Under the pieces are notes generated by a model. The model had not been told where the DNA came from and did not search any database. It saw nothing but the letters and a program-made list of their open reading frames with translations. 64,000 bases of DNA from Grifola frondosa (taxonomy: Eukaryota > Basidiomycota > Agaricomycetes > Polyporales > Grifolaceae), in assembly GCA_001683735.1 (NCBI GenBank), contig LUGG01000023.1, positions 434,001 through 498,000 on the forward strand. Direction: 5' to 3'. This document shows, piece by piece, positions 24,873 to 36,224 of the stretch. The position numbers and the translations under genes were made by a program. The stretch's first letter is position 1. Each line of letters begins with the position of its first letter.

Positions 24873-26917
24873 ACAGGCCACGCTGGTCAACATCCAAACA
24901 ATTAATCTTGCTTTTCGCCGCTGTTTGTGTCCGTTGTCGTATATGTATGTGCTGCGGTTGCAGTCGTGATACCCCGTTTACGCGTCTCATCTCGCCCTTC
25001 CACCACATTCTCAGTCTCTATTCCCTGCTGATGGTATAAACAATATATTTTGGGGATTGTAACATGATTCCATGGAATTGCCACCACAGCGCAACCAGCC
25101 CGCAACGAAAGTAACTTTCTTCCAACTCGATCGCGACATAACTAAGGCCGGCCGGATTCGATGAGCTTAATTGAGCAAGGTGTAATGAATATTGTTATCA
25201 TCTATCTTACAATGGATCTAATCCATGCGCGGTTTTTGTGATAAATGGCACGCGAGCTGGGCAAACGAACATTCTGCAACCAGTGGATCCGGAGTTACCC
25301 GGGGCCTGTTATAAGCTGACTCTAGCTGAGTCGGACGCTGCTCTCGAATTTCCCTCATGAGGGCATCGCTACATCTGAGAGTACTGGACCATCTTGACTT
25401 GTCTGAATCTATCTGATGCTTCTGTGATATCTTTCAGTTCTTAAATTAAGATATTTCAGACAAATTCAAGTTTTATTGATGAATGCAACACGTTGAATGG
25501 GGAATGCCGACTCAAGACAAGCAGAAGCTGCTACGTTTCGCAGCTTGCTCGTTTGCCACCGTCAGTCGTTTCATACGCAATTACGGGAGCGAATTGGGCT
25601 GTCACTGTCGCCACATCTGAGTAGCGACTCTGCTCTGTTATAGCTGCTAGCAACTTTGGATCCATCTTCATCAGGGTGCAGGCACGGACAGGAATTGTCT
25701 GAGCACAAAAGGCATATGGAAAACATAACCTTCACCTCGGCGTGCCGCGTAACAGTTTGCGAAGCGGTTATCGCCGAAATCAAGGTTCGTTCAGTTACTT
25801 ACTGTATGTCACACGCGCTCCCGATAGACTTTTTTTGAGCGCCACGATGTTCAGGGTGTTTCCAAATTGCGTGTAGTTCTGATATCTGCTGGAATATGGG
25901 CTGTTCGTTCTTCACGAGAGCGCGTACGCCGGTGAATTTGGTGCTCCGTCTGCCTTTATTCGAGATTCCCCAAAGAGTCTTTACAGCGTGGAGAAGGCAT
26001 TCAGCTCGTTTGGACTCTATCTGCCAACACGGCGTCAATGCTCATCGCATCACTGTTGTTTACCCGAAACTCTTCCTTCGGCTCATTCGTATTCAGAGTC
26101 ATGTCAGCTATCTTGTATCGCTATCAAACGTTCGGGCCGTTCAACGTGACTCGATCAACGTCTAGCCCTCTGCGTTGTCTCGCAGGTTCCTCGCCCAGCT
26201 GAACAAAAAATTTCCATACATCACAGAAACGTCGCTCAGCGTTGACAATCTTCCACGAATCTGTCCACACCCCTCCAGCTGGTTCACATTTTGGTGCGCT
26301 CCTTCCGTTCTAACCGCTTGGCTCGGTTCCGACGGGCCTGACTCTCGGAGATTCGATAGAATTTGCGGCGTCGGTGCATCACCTCCAGATTCGCGAAAGA
26401 GCTGATGCGGCTGTCACCGCCCGCTGGATCGCCATTGGCGATAGGTTGGTCTGACGATAAGCTGAATGCTCTTCTCACGACACAATCTTCATATAACTAC
26501 GTCTTACTGATCTTTATAAGATATACCGATGCGTCGGCACTTTGTAACAACGAAGCGCATTACGAGGATCATGTGTGCGCTGAATGTCACAATGATCAGC
26601 TCCATTCATACCGGAGACAGCTCTCCGGTGCCCATCTAGTCTGCATTTCGCCACTTCTCGCACTCACGTTGTGTGCTTGGTGGGAATGTTCTTTTTTATC
26701 TGTTCTTCAGCTTCGCATGCCACGACTATCATGTGTTCGGACGGCTTCCTTCCGCGGCAGAATTCTATAAAGCAATTATCTGTGTCAATGTCTATTACCC
26801 AAAGACTTTCACGAGGTTTATATATGAAGCGATAAAGCAGATTCTCTATCTCATCCACAGTCTTTGCGGATTGCGAGCCCTTCTTCATTGTGACCTGATC
26901 TATCATATTCCCCATCC
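24873..26917. other. Gene-poor stretch
   Basis: About 2 kb with only short overlapping frames. The region around 25560-26170 reads plausibly in plus-strand pieces broken by stops, but matches no family I know. It may be the remnant of a gene or element. Nothing firm can be named. Confidence 0.4.
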
Positions 26918-29270
26918 ATGGCGCTGGATATACTCCTGGGAGTCTTGACTCTCGGTATAGCATGGCTCTCTTGGCGGCTGCTCCGGAACTACTTAATAAG
27001 GTCCCCGCTGGACGACATTCCGGGACCTGCATCTGCATCGTGGTATAAAGGTGAGCTGTTTCTGTACATCTGACAAAGAATTACCTATTGAACATAACGG
27101 CATATGTAGGTAACTTGGGCAACTCTTACATCGCCACAATGGCTGGACATTCGTTCGGGAAATATCTGAGAGGTATGGGCCTGTATCAAAGATCAATGGA
27201 CTGTTAGGCGTAAGCGAATGAAACTTGAATCCCAATATCAAGGCAATGAATTTAATCCTCTTTCGTAGGAGAAGTCCTCCATGTGTTCGACCCGAAGGCC
27301 ATGCACAGTATTATCGTGAAGGACCAGGAAACTATGACCATCCAACCTGGGTTTTAAAGTATGTAATTTATTCTCAGACGCATAACGCTTCGGCTGACAC
27401 TTGCGAAGGAGCAACAATGTACACTTCGGTCCTGGCAATTTTCTGTTACAGGTATTTGGTCCTTCGTACGATACTAAATTGCATGTTCTCACGTTTGTTC
27501 TTTCAGGCAATCATCACCGTAGACAGCGGAAGATGCTGAACCCTGTGTTCTCGGCTGCTCACTTGCGCCATATGGTACCTGTGTTTTACGGTATCACGCA
27601 CAAGGTTGGTCGACTATTGATACCGGTTGTATGAGGAAGAAGTTGTCCTTAGTATCCCTGCGTCCACAGCTCCGGGATGCCATGGCAAACAAGATACGTT
27701 CCGGTTCCGAAGAGATCGACGTTCTGAATTGGATGGGACGTACTGCACTGGAACTGATTGGACAATCCGGCCTCGGATATTCCTTCGACCCCTGATCGCG
27801 GATGTACCGAACGTACATGGAGAGGCCGTGAAGTCATTCGTGTTAGTGTGCTGTTCGATTCTCCGTTTCCCGGAACTTTTTATCTACCCGTAAAACAGCC
27901 CGGCTATTCATAAGTTCGTTATCCTCCAACGACTCTTCCCCAACATCACATCATATGGCACTCCAGGATTCCGCCGAGCTGCAATAGATGTCATTCCGTT
28001 CCAGCCGCTTCAGAGACTGAAGCACATTGTCGATACGATGCATGCGAAATCTATCGAGATATTCACTGCGAAGAAAACTGCCCTCGCCAAAGGAGACGAG
28101 GCTCTCGCTCTACAGGTTGGAGAAGGAAAGGATATTATGAGCATCCTGCGTGCGTCTTTTCAGAATGTTGAGACTAGCGGGTTTGATTAACTGTATGCAG
28201 TCAAAGCTAACATGTCGGCTTCCACGGAAGATAGGTTACCAGAAGATGAGCTCATTGCCCAGATGTCGTAAGTCTTGATATGCTCACATTCCTCGGGATC
28301 ATGCTCAACAAACGATTTCCCAGGAGCTTGATATTTGCCGCAATGGATACTACCTCGAATGCATTGTCTCGCATTCTGCATATCTTGGCGCAGCACCCTG
28401 ATGTCCAGGACAGGCTGCGAAAGGAGATATTGGACGCTCGCGATGGGAAGGATCTGGAGTACGATGACCTGGTCGACCTTCCGTATATGGACGCAGTGTG
28501 CAGAGAGACTTTGCGACTGTATGATTAGTCACGTTGAGTTTGCATTGAAGCTAATGGTATTTCCTACCAGCTTCCCCCCGGCCAGTTTGACGTTCCGAGA
28601 GTAAGTCCGGCGCCGTTCTCCTGCGTCGTTCTCGCCTTATCGACGTGTTCTATTTATCAATAGGGCGAAGAAGGACACAGTGCTTCCCCTCTCTGAACCT
28701 GTCCACGGACGTGACGGCTCGCTGATCTGTGAGATCCCAATCTCAAAGGGCACATCGATACTTGTCGGCGTGATGGGATCTAATACCAGCAAGGCGCTCT
28801 GGGCGAGGATGCCTGCGAGTGGAAACCTGACCGCTGGCTCTCTCCTCTGCCGCGCGCTCTCGAAGAGGCACGCATTCCCGGCGTATACTCCAATTTGTGA
28901 GTGCAATACAAGTAGGGATTATTGTCCCATCCATATTTTTGCTTTCAGGATGACCTTCTTTGGTGGCGGAAGATCTTGCATGTGAGCTCTTGTTTATTTA
29001 TCTGCACCACCTTGAGGCTGAGCACCATCTTTCAGTGGCTTCAAATTCTCTCAATTGGAAATGAGTGGGTAACCCACACTGTCTTCTATAAAGGTTACAG
29101 ATTGCATTTCAACAGAGGTCGTCTTATCTATTCTGATGGCAAACTTCACTTTCGAGCTAGCCGACAAGCCGATCCAGTGGAATCTCGCTGGAGTTAGTTA
29201 TCCGACGGCGGGGAAGGAGAGTAACAAACCAGAGATGCCAATGAAGGTGAAATTGTTTCAAGGATGTTGA
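26918..29270 (+). CDS. Cytochrome P450 monooxygenase (copy 1), frameshifted
   Basis: Heme-thiolate monooxygenase anchored in the ER by an N-terminal helix (LLGVLTLGIAWLSWRLL) and followed by the proline-rich hinge DDIPGPASASW. Further conserved parts: NHHRRQRKMLNPVFSAAHLR (C helix), MDTTSNALSRILHILAQHP (I helix), ETLRL (K helix, ExxR), the heme loop FFGGGRSCIGFKFSQLEM split by an intron after the cysteine (28981-29034), and a C-terminal strand ending in SYPTAGKESNKPEMP. About ten short introns. The frame is lost near 27171, 27335 and 27790 (a C run), each repairable by one or two bases. Best preserved of three P450 copies in the window; substrate unknown. Confidence 0.8.
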
Positions 29271-29911
29271 TTGTACTCGGTAACGTTCTATGTTGTTTAC
29301 CTCTTATATTTGCTACGTTCAGATATTTTGTCGAGTTCTTGCTCTCAGTGTATTTTGCTTATACCTGCTTCCTGAAATTAACATTCGAATTGAGAATCTT
29401 TCAGTGACAGGCTTCAGTTGTACATTAATGAGGTGTTCGAGTATGTACAATACCATGCAGTTGGACAGCCCGGTGCCATAAGTTTTGGTGGGCAGAGTTG
29501 GTCAACGCCGAGCGCTGAATGCTAAGCGCCGTATCGGGATCGGTGGTGGACGATCGATCATGGGTCTGCGCTATGTTCGTCGTCGACGCCGACGTTGGTT
29601 TCCTTGTTTGCGGACTCGGAATGGACTGGTGCACCACCGTCACGTCTATGTCTTTCTTGTCGGGGCACCTGTTCTATCTGTCTACGCTACCGCATGGGCC
29701 TGGGTGTGGCTTGGACCGCGCTTTCCACGTTCGAGCGCGTCTATGAAGCAAACTCCAGATTCAGGTGCGTTAGAATCATCAGACCACTAATGTCATCGGA
29801 AAATCGCGGTGTCTTTTGGCCTGTCGTGATTCGTCCGGTGTGACAGCTGGCTGGTGCGGACTTGCGATATAAGTAACTCGGGTAGAGGTCGGATTGATAC
29901 GCATACTTGAG
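29271..29911. other. Intergenic between P450 copies
   Basis: 640 bp. Short plus-strand frames at 29485-29790 lack any recognisable domain and overlap each other. Nothing supported. Confidence 0.4.
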
Positions 29912-30996
29912 ATGTCAGACGTCCCACTCATGGTGCTATCAGTGCTGAGCGAAAGTATTCTGTGTCTGAGTGCGTCGTGGATAGTCCGGCAGCTGTTTCG
30001 ACCTGTTCTCGTGAGATCTCCGTTGGATAATGTGCCCGGACCTCCGTCTCCATCTTGGTTAGCAGGTGTGTTGTTTGATCATGCATGAGATTCCGTGCGC
30101 GGAATTGAGATATGAATTTCAGGTAACCTGGGACAATTATCCCGTAGACATGAGGGATGGACATTCCTTCGAGAGCTGTCTGAGAACTACGGTCCTGTGA
30201 TGAAACTTAACGGACTGTTCGGCGTAAGTGATGTAGCGTCTGAATCGCGCTCTTGTGCTGATCGATAACAGGAACGATTCTTGTATGTTTTTGATCCGTT
30301 GGCGTTGCACAACGTCGTTATCAAAGACTACGAGACATATGAACATACGACTTGGGAGGTCGAGTAAGGTGCCATATATGCGCCGTTATCCTTCTTCTGA
30401 AAGCAATTTAAGGGGTAACGATGTATTGTTTGGCCCCGGCATCTTGGCAAGCACGGGTGAGTGAATGGTGGGATTACTCGGCATCTTTATCTCTTATCCC
30501 TGGCGCTCAGGTGAACGTCATCGGAAGCAGCGTAAAATGCTCAACCCTGTATTTTCTGCCAAACATATGCGGGACATGGTTCCCATTTTTCACGAAGTAT
30601 CACGCAAGGTCAGTCATGTTCCGTTCAGCTCCGGAATGCTGTCGTGGCGCAGGTTCGTAACGGTGCCGAGGAGATAGATATGCTCGGCTGGATGGGACGA
30701 ACCGTCCTTGAGCTAATCGGACAGTCTGGGCTTGGATATCCGTTCGACCCATTGACTGAGGACGTACCGAACGAATTCGGCGAAGCAGTGAAGTCTTTCA
30801 TGTCAGACCATTTAACGATGCTGTCATCCGACTTCGATGTTAACTATACAAACCTGCTCAGCAGACCTGTCTCCTCCGACTTCGTGGTTCATCGAATGCT
30901 GTTGCTGAATATAGCTTTGTATGGTCCACCATCATTCCGCAGAAAGATAGTGGAGATGATCCCAATAACAATTCTTAATTCCCAGAAGGGGCCGTG
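29912..30996 (+). pseudogene. Cytochrome P450 (copy 2), truncated
   Basis: Tandem paralogue of copy 1 in the same orientation. It has the membrane anchor (LSESILCLSASWIV), the hinge DNVPGPPSPSW, GNLGQ, the C-helix RHRKQRKMLNPVFSAKHMR, and WMGRTVLELIGQSGLGYPFDP, continuing to PPSFRRKIVEMIP. It then stops abruptly at about 30990, before the I helix, K helix and heme loop, where the inverted-repeat arm begins. The intron expected after EVSRK is reduced to about 20 nt (30609-30628), too short to splice. Without the heme cysteine it cannot be an active P450. Confidence 0.75.
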
Positions 30997-32590
30997 ATGC
31001 CACCTACAAATGTGCAAACACGGCTCTATAGCACATGCTAAGAGCAGGCCAAAATTATAGAGTGCAACGTACAAAAAGAGAAGGAAAATAAAAATGCCAC
31101 GGCATTAGAACAGCCCTTATAGCAAACCATCGTACAGCGACACACACTACATCATTCGCACACATCCCAGAGCGATCCGGCTATGCACGCGAACGCACTC
31201 ACTCCCACCGCCAATTTATCGCATCCAGGTGCCATTTCGGGCCTTTGTCCACGCGCAACAGCTCCCTCGTCCTCATGGTATACTCTGCGGGTGGGACGGT
31301 GTCGGACAACATGGTGTACTTATTGTACATGCAGACGACGAGACTGCCGTTGCACCTCAATGCCTACTTGAAGGGAAGATTCAAGTCGCCTCTTCTGATG
31401 TGAGGGTCATTGATGGTAGGCGGAAGCAATTTTGCAAATGAAAGTTTTGTAAGATCATGGTGGATGCGACTGCCAACAAAGCATCCAGATAAGAAACAGA
31501 TCAGATCAAGGGACCCTAGTTTGATCGGTGACTAAACCGATGCGTTCGTCGACTCAACGTTCAATGTTCAACGTTCAACCATCGCGGCGTCTGCAGTCCG
31601 GTAGCCTTGCCTCATCGCTGAGGTGTCAAAGTTCTACTTCGTTTGTTGCATTCTATGGATTGTTATTTATCAGAAGGCACGGCTGTCTTCCTGCTCAGAC
31701 ACTCAGGCAATCTCTCTGCTGACGCTTTTTCAGATAGGAAGCCTTACTATATTTCTTCTCCGCTGTCAAACTCCCTTGGGAGCTTGCACGCAATATTATT
31801 GTCGCACCGTGCTCCCAAACATCGTCTGCACGGTATTGTGCAGTCCTCAGGAACTTAGAAGGTATCCCGTACAATTCTAGCCTACTACGTGGTGGTACAT
31901 GTTGGGTGTGCGCGGAGGCCGAGAGCGGTAAGTCTTGTCTTAGCTTCCACGCTTCTGCGAGCCAGTGCTTCCTACTCTGCTGCAGTACTGCGATGACCAA
32001 GTAGGGCAACTTGTCGTCCTGATGTTCCCGCTTGAATATACCCATCGCAGACATCCGGATTCCTGCTCTTTCCAATCCTGCTCTCCTGTCTTCCAGCTGT
32101 GCTACAACACATATGGACAGACAGCACAAAAGGCGGTCAAAACCGAGGGGGATGGTCCCCACCACCACCACCCCGCCCACAACCTCCACTCGAATTTCCG
32201 CCACTGCATGATGTCCACCCCCGACCTCCTCACCAACTGCATCTACGCCTGCCTCTACGCGCACCAAGATGGCGGGCATGACTGGGCGCTCCTCTCCACC
32301 GGGCGCACGAGCACCAAGTCCAGCGTGCTCTACCGCGCCACGAACGAGGGCAGCAGCTCATGGCGCTTCGAGTGCAAAGACGAGCGCGTCACGCGCTCGT
32401 GCAACGTCCGCCTACTCGTCCATCTTCGGTACGCACCCATTTTATTTCATTTTTCGCTCCTGCTGACCTGGACGACCCGTGCAGGAAGTACGCAGGACGG
32501 CGCCGTGTCCTGGCTCCGTCTGTACGCGCTCCTGTGGTGCATCCCGCTGGACACGCCAGCGCGCGATGGCCAGGAGCGCTTCACGCCCGA
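30960..32590. repeat. Left arm of an inverted duplication (partner 56385-58257)
   Basis: Reading this stretch forward matches 58257-56385 read in reverse. Shared landmarks in order are 'attcttaatt', 'ggggccgtgatg', the line 'tgccacctacaaatgtgcaaacac', the family X tail, the tract around 31690-31870, and the family Y coding region ending near 32590. The right arm is about 200 bp longer. The left edge of the match starts within the tail of P450 copy 2, so the breakpoint coincides with its truncation. Confidence 0.75.
31211..31440 (-). pseudogene. Family X C-terminal fragment
   Basis: On the minus strand this encodes the characteristic tail GPKWHLDAINWRWE, preceded by a YTMRTRELL-like segment, as in the intact family member at 46445-47104. 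Upstream parts are interrupted by stops. It lies within the inverted-repeat arm and directly after the truncated P450 on the opposite strand. Confidence 0.6.
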
Positions 32591-32640
32591 ACATGGTACG
32601 TCTGTGGCGGCGCGCTTGACTGACCTTGCTCCATGCAGAA
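32207..32640 (+). pseudogene. Family Y protein, frameshifted copy
   Basis: Copy of the gene at 56224-56761. It begins MMSTPDLLTN and contains IYACLYA, GGHDWALLSTG and WRFECKDERVTRS, and the intron is kept at the same place (32429-32490). One extra C just before the donor (gtccatcttcg against gtcatcatcg in the partner) shifts the frame. After the intron the downstream exon is well kept (QDGAVSWLRLYALLWC), including a CCC run at 32543-32545 that reads CC in the partner. The 3' end diverges after about 32590. Confidence 0.6.
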
Positions 32641-33671
32641 TCACGTTCTCCGGAGTCTGGCGGCGCGAAAGCGTGCATGTGCATCTCTCTCGTTCTCATT
32701 GCCATGCAACGGCTACGTTCTGACCTTTCCACGCTTCGATTAGCGGGTACAAGTTCGTTCGTCCTGCTCAATCTGATATCTCTCCGCAGTCCCTTCTATA
32801 CTGAATGCATGCACAGAGTCAGCGCTGGCGAGTGTCGCCTTCGCGCTCCCCACCACGTAGTTTCCCACCGCAAGACGCAGCACGAAGGCGCGGATGCCGT
32901 TGAATCTGGTTCTGGTGCGCTACAGTGACGAGTCGACGACATATGTCCGTTCAGCCACAGACATCAGCAAAAGTCAAATGTACCTTTTTCGTCTTTTTCT
33001 GTCTTTTTCCGCCTGAAAAAAGGCAAAATAAGTATGAATAAGTTCTAAAGTAGATCCAATCGCTTTTTTGCTTAATTCACCTGTAGATAAGTTGTTCAGG
33101 CTTTGACAGTGAGTCAGGAGATATGACAAGCACAGTCTAAATGAAAATCAGCGGCGAAGTGTCGAAGCCGGCTTACAAAAAGTTCGCCACTCCCGCAGAG
33201 ACCCATCCATCTGACCATTCAGTAAAAAATAGAATCATTCACTCATAGACTAATTTGTGCAGCATTTTCCGGCACCAGTTTGCTAGTTGGACAGAAAATT
33301 AGCTGTTCAGTCACTCATCAAGTCATACAGCATTCAAAACAGTCAAATAAGCGTGTAATTGAAATGACAAACATGATTGCACTACGAACAGTGTCCGACA
33401 GGTCAAGACTAGCTCAGACAAGAAAGGATAAAAGACACAAATGACGGAAAGGCGTTTAAGAAGCAACCCGGTCAAGAAACTAAGCCTCCGACTCAGCCAG
33501 GCATCCAGTGCGCTCAGAAAGAAATAAGTTAAATACAGAGAAAAGTGCGCGCATAGAAAGCAGTGAGCAGCAGTTAAGACAATTATCAAGCAGCGGCTCA
33601 TATGCACCTGGTAAATGAGAAAATAGTAAATACAATGAACAGTGAGCTCATTAGGTTCTGCAGACATACCA
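32640..33671. other. AT-rich, gene-free left flank of the Plavaka/DUF6532 block
   Basis: No gene. From 32962 the sequence becomes AT-rich and carries scattered short motifs of the type TTCAGTCA or GAGTCA. This is what would be expected at the subterminal region of a DNA transposon. See the candidate element. Confidence 0.45.
32962..33047 (+). repeat. Putative left terminal inverted repeat
   Basis: Starts CATCAGCAAAAGTC, passes through CTTTTTCGTCTTTTTCTG and ends near AAAATAAGTATGAATAAG. It aligns, with many mismatches and one gap, to the reverse complement of 46037-46121. No other inverted partner was found in the window. Confidence 0.4.
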
Positions 33672-35971
33672 CTAGGTGTCCGTGGTGTAGTCCACAAGGA
33701 TCGCACGACACTCGTCTTCGTCTTCGCTGGACGAGACCACAACCGGCTGCTGGACTTTGTCGATTAGCTTGTTGATTGCGTCCGCCGTCAGTGTAGATGC
33801 CGATTGTGCATACTGCCGCGTCTTAGCGCTGTGCTTGTCAATGCTGAATTGGTGTTCGACTTGAGACTTCTGCCCGCCCTTCCGATTATCCGCCTTCTGC
33901 TTGCCCTTCCGATCATCCGCCTTCCCAACGCGGAGGCTGCCATCGCGGTTAACAGTGATCTGCCTTTTTTCGAACAGATGGAAGGCACGTTCAACCTGAG
34001 AACATAGTTAGATAGATTTCGCTCGAATAATGTGACTTACTGCGACGGCGGCAAGTGCGATGACGCCAACCGGCCTGTCATCCTTGTTGAAGAGGTCGGG
34101 TACAGAAACTGCGTGCCTCGTTGTATTGAAGTGATGGAAGAGTGCGCCAGTTACAAATTGAGAGCGAAAAAGCCCCCTGAACATCTGTAACGAAACATCA
34201 TGTAGCAAGTATGTAATTTTGATTTAAAAAAAAACTTCGCACTCACTCTTTTGTTTTCCTCCTTGAAAGGGGCAAGTTCATAGAGGAAGCGCATGTCCTC
34301 GAGCATCTTTTTTGAGTACTTGGCACGAGCAGCGAAGTCGTCCCGATATTTGGCGCTGGAGAGGAAGAGCTCGTGCACTAAGTCGATTGCATCGTTTCCG
34401 GTACGCGAGCGCCACTCGCAAAGAGCCTGGTTTGCCTGAGAAAGGGATGTATCAGACTTCAACATGCAAAACAAACTCGACTTACGTGAGGAACGTATAT
34501 TAACATGGACTTTGGCTTGATGACAGTTGTACCACCATACACGGCGTCAAAGATCTTCGAGATGACTTCCGCCACCTCTGCATCACTCCCAAGCGTCCAC
34601 GGCTGCATGCGAGTACCCGCGTATCGTTTGAGAGTCCCAAGGAATACCCGACTCCATACACCATTGTCCCTTGCACCGACAGGGACTGGCGTTTTCTTTC
34701 CGGACCTACTGTTTGGCGCCGATCTGGGCAAGACCTCCTCTTGGGTCTCTTCCTTGATCATTGATATGTCTATGTTCTCGTTCGTGGACTCGTCATTGAA
34801 GTTAACAATTGACTAGATTTTTCAAGAACCAAAAAAATATGAACGAAGCCTCAGGTGAGTCAAAAGAAGCAATACGCACGCTACTGGTAACTCTCTTCCC
34901 ATTCTTGATAGGGCTATTGACAGCGGCAGCACGCTCAACCTCCTCATCTTCACTGGAGAATCCACCACCTTCGGATACCTTCACCGGTGTCTTGTTCTTA
35001 CGTGCAGGTGTCTGATTTTTCTTACCCGTGGATTTGGCGGGAGTGGAAGTGCTGATCGGGACAATTGCAGAAGCAACGGAAAAGCTTGACGACGTCGTGC
35101 GACCACTGTTTGTGCTATTGGGCACAGTGGACTCCTGCCCGGGCTGATCAGGCTGAGTCTCACTGACGCTTCCAGCTGGCAGATTCCAATTGTCGATTAG
35201 TCCGGACACCGCTGCAACTGATGTTGCTTCCGGTGGCTTGCTGGAGGACCTAGTATACTAACTTAATTTCCAATCTAGCTTCACGGTGCAAGAAACACTC
35301 ACTTTTTCTTCGCAGCGGCCTTCGTGGTCTTCACCGCCGGTGCAGTCGTGCTTTTCGCAGTGCTCTTGTTCTTGCATATCTCCAAGATCTCTGGTTCAAC
35401 GGGCTCCTCGTTCTGGCCGGCTTGCGAATGAATTTGACCTCCTCGCGAAGACCCGTCTTCGCAACCTTCTTAGGTGGTACGACCTCAAGATCTGTAAGCT
35501 CTGACATCATCTCCCAGGCTCTGGAACCTCGAGCTACGTCCTCATCCTCTTCGTCGTCTCCGTCATCGTCTGATTCTTCGGCCACGGTGTCAATATCTTG
35601 CATCTCGGTGTCCTCGTGTCCAATCTCCTCGATGGAAGGAGACCGCCGTCGCTTCTTCGACAAATTCTTGGTCCTTTCGATTTCTTCCTCGTCTTCGATA
35701 TTGCTCAGGGCATAGGTACGCTCCAGCTTCGCATTCGTTTTTTCTTCGGCTTGATGACGCGATTCTCCTCCTGGCGGACATCAGCGTCAGCCATATCGTC
35801 CTCCATGTCGGCAATCTTCTGCACAGATTTTTTCTTCGCGGCTGCGGTCAACTGTTTGGCCTTCGCCTCAGCAGCTTTGTCTTCTTTTACTTGCAGAGAA
35901 GAACGGCGTGGAGCAGGAAGATCTGGGAGAGCCGGACGTTTAGTGGCATTTGAAGGCCGGGTTTTAGCCAT
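33672..35971 (-). CDS. DUF6532 protein, Plavaka-associated
   Basis: Six exons on the minus strand, approximately 35971-35303, 35249-34880, 34812-34486, 34435-34247, 34187-34041 and 33998-33672. The N-terminal half is lysine-rich and acidic (KRPALPDLPAPRR, then a DDDGDDEEDEDV tract), nuclear-looking. The C-terminal half has the DUF6532 pattern: WSRVFLGTLKRYAGTRMQPW, YVPHV, ANQALCEWRSRTGNDAI, FRSQFVTGALFHHF, RPVGVIALAAVAVERAF. The tail ends EDEDECRAILVDYTTDT. Two one-base losses break exon 1 (an A run at about 35741-35747, and near 35416). I know DUF6532 genes as frequent, poorly understood neighbours of KDZ-type transposons; a role in transposition or silencing is inference. Divergent from the transposase with a 253 bp gap. 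Confidence 0.75.
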
Positions 35972-36224
35972 TGAATGGACGAATTGAGAGTGAAGTAGCG
36001 GTTGAAAACTTGGGAGATGATATGGTAGGTTGCCACGCAATCCAGCGCCAAAAATTCACTCATTAATTTAGCTGCCAGACTTCGCGTCACATCAGGATTG
36101 GATGATCTAATCTGAGGTAGGCGCAACTTCAGATTTACGCGGACACAGTACTGATTTGATATATTTTTCTCCCCCACGTTCGTGCTCTAAACCTACCCAC
36201 CACCCCCAAGATCTTCCAATTCAA
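35972..36224. promoter_or_regulatory. Shared divergent promoter region, DUF6532 / Plavaka transposase
   Basis: 253 bp between the two start codons. It includes an AT-rich stretch with 'gatatatttttc' near 36157. By position it must drive both genes of the element. No defined factor site recognised. Confidence 0.5.

Noticed and set aside
31695..32279. 194-codon minus-strand frame
   Set aside because: Crosses the inverted-repeat arm antisense to family Y and has no matching domain.
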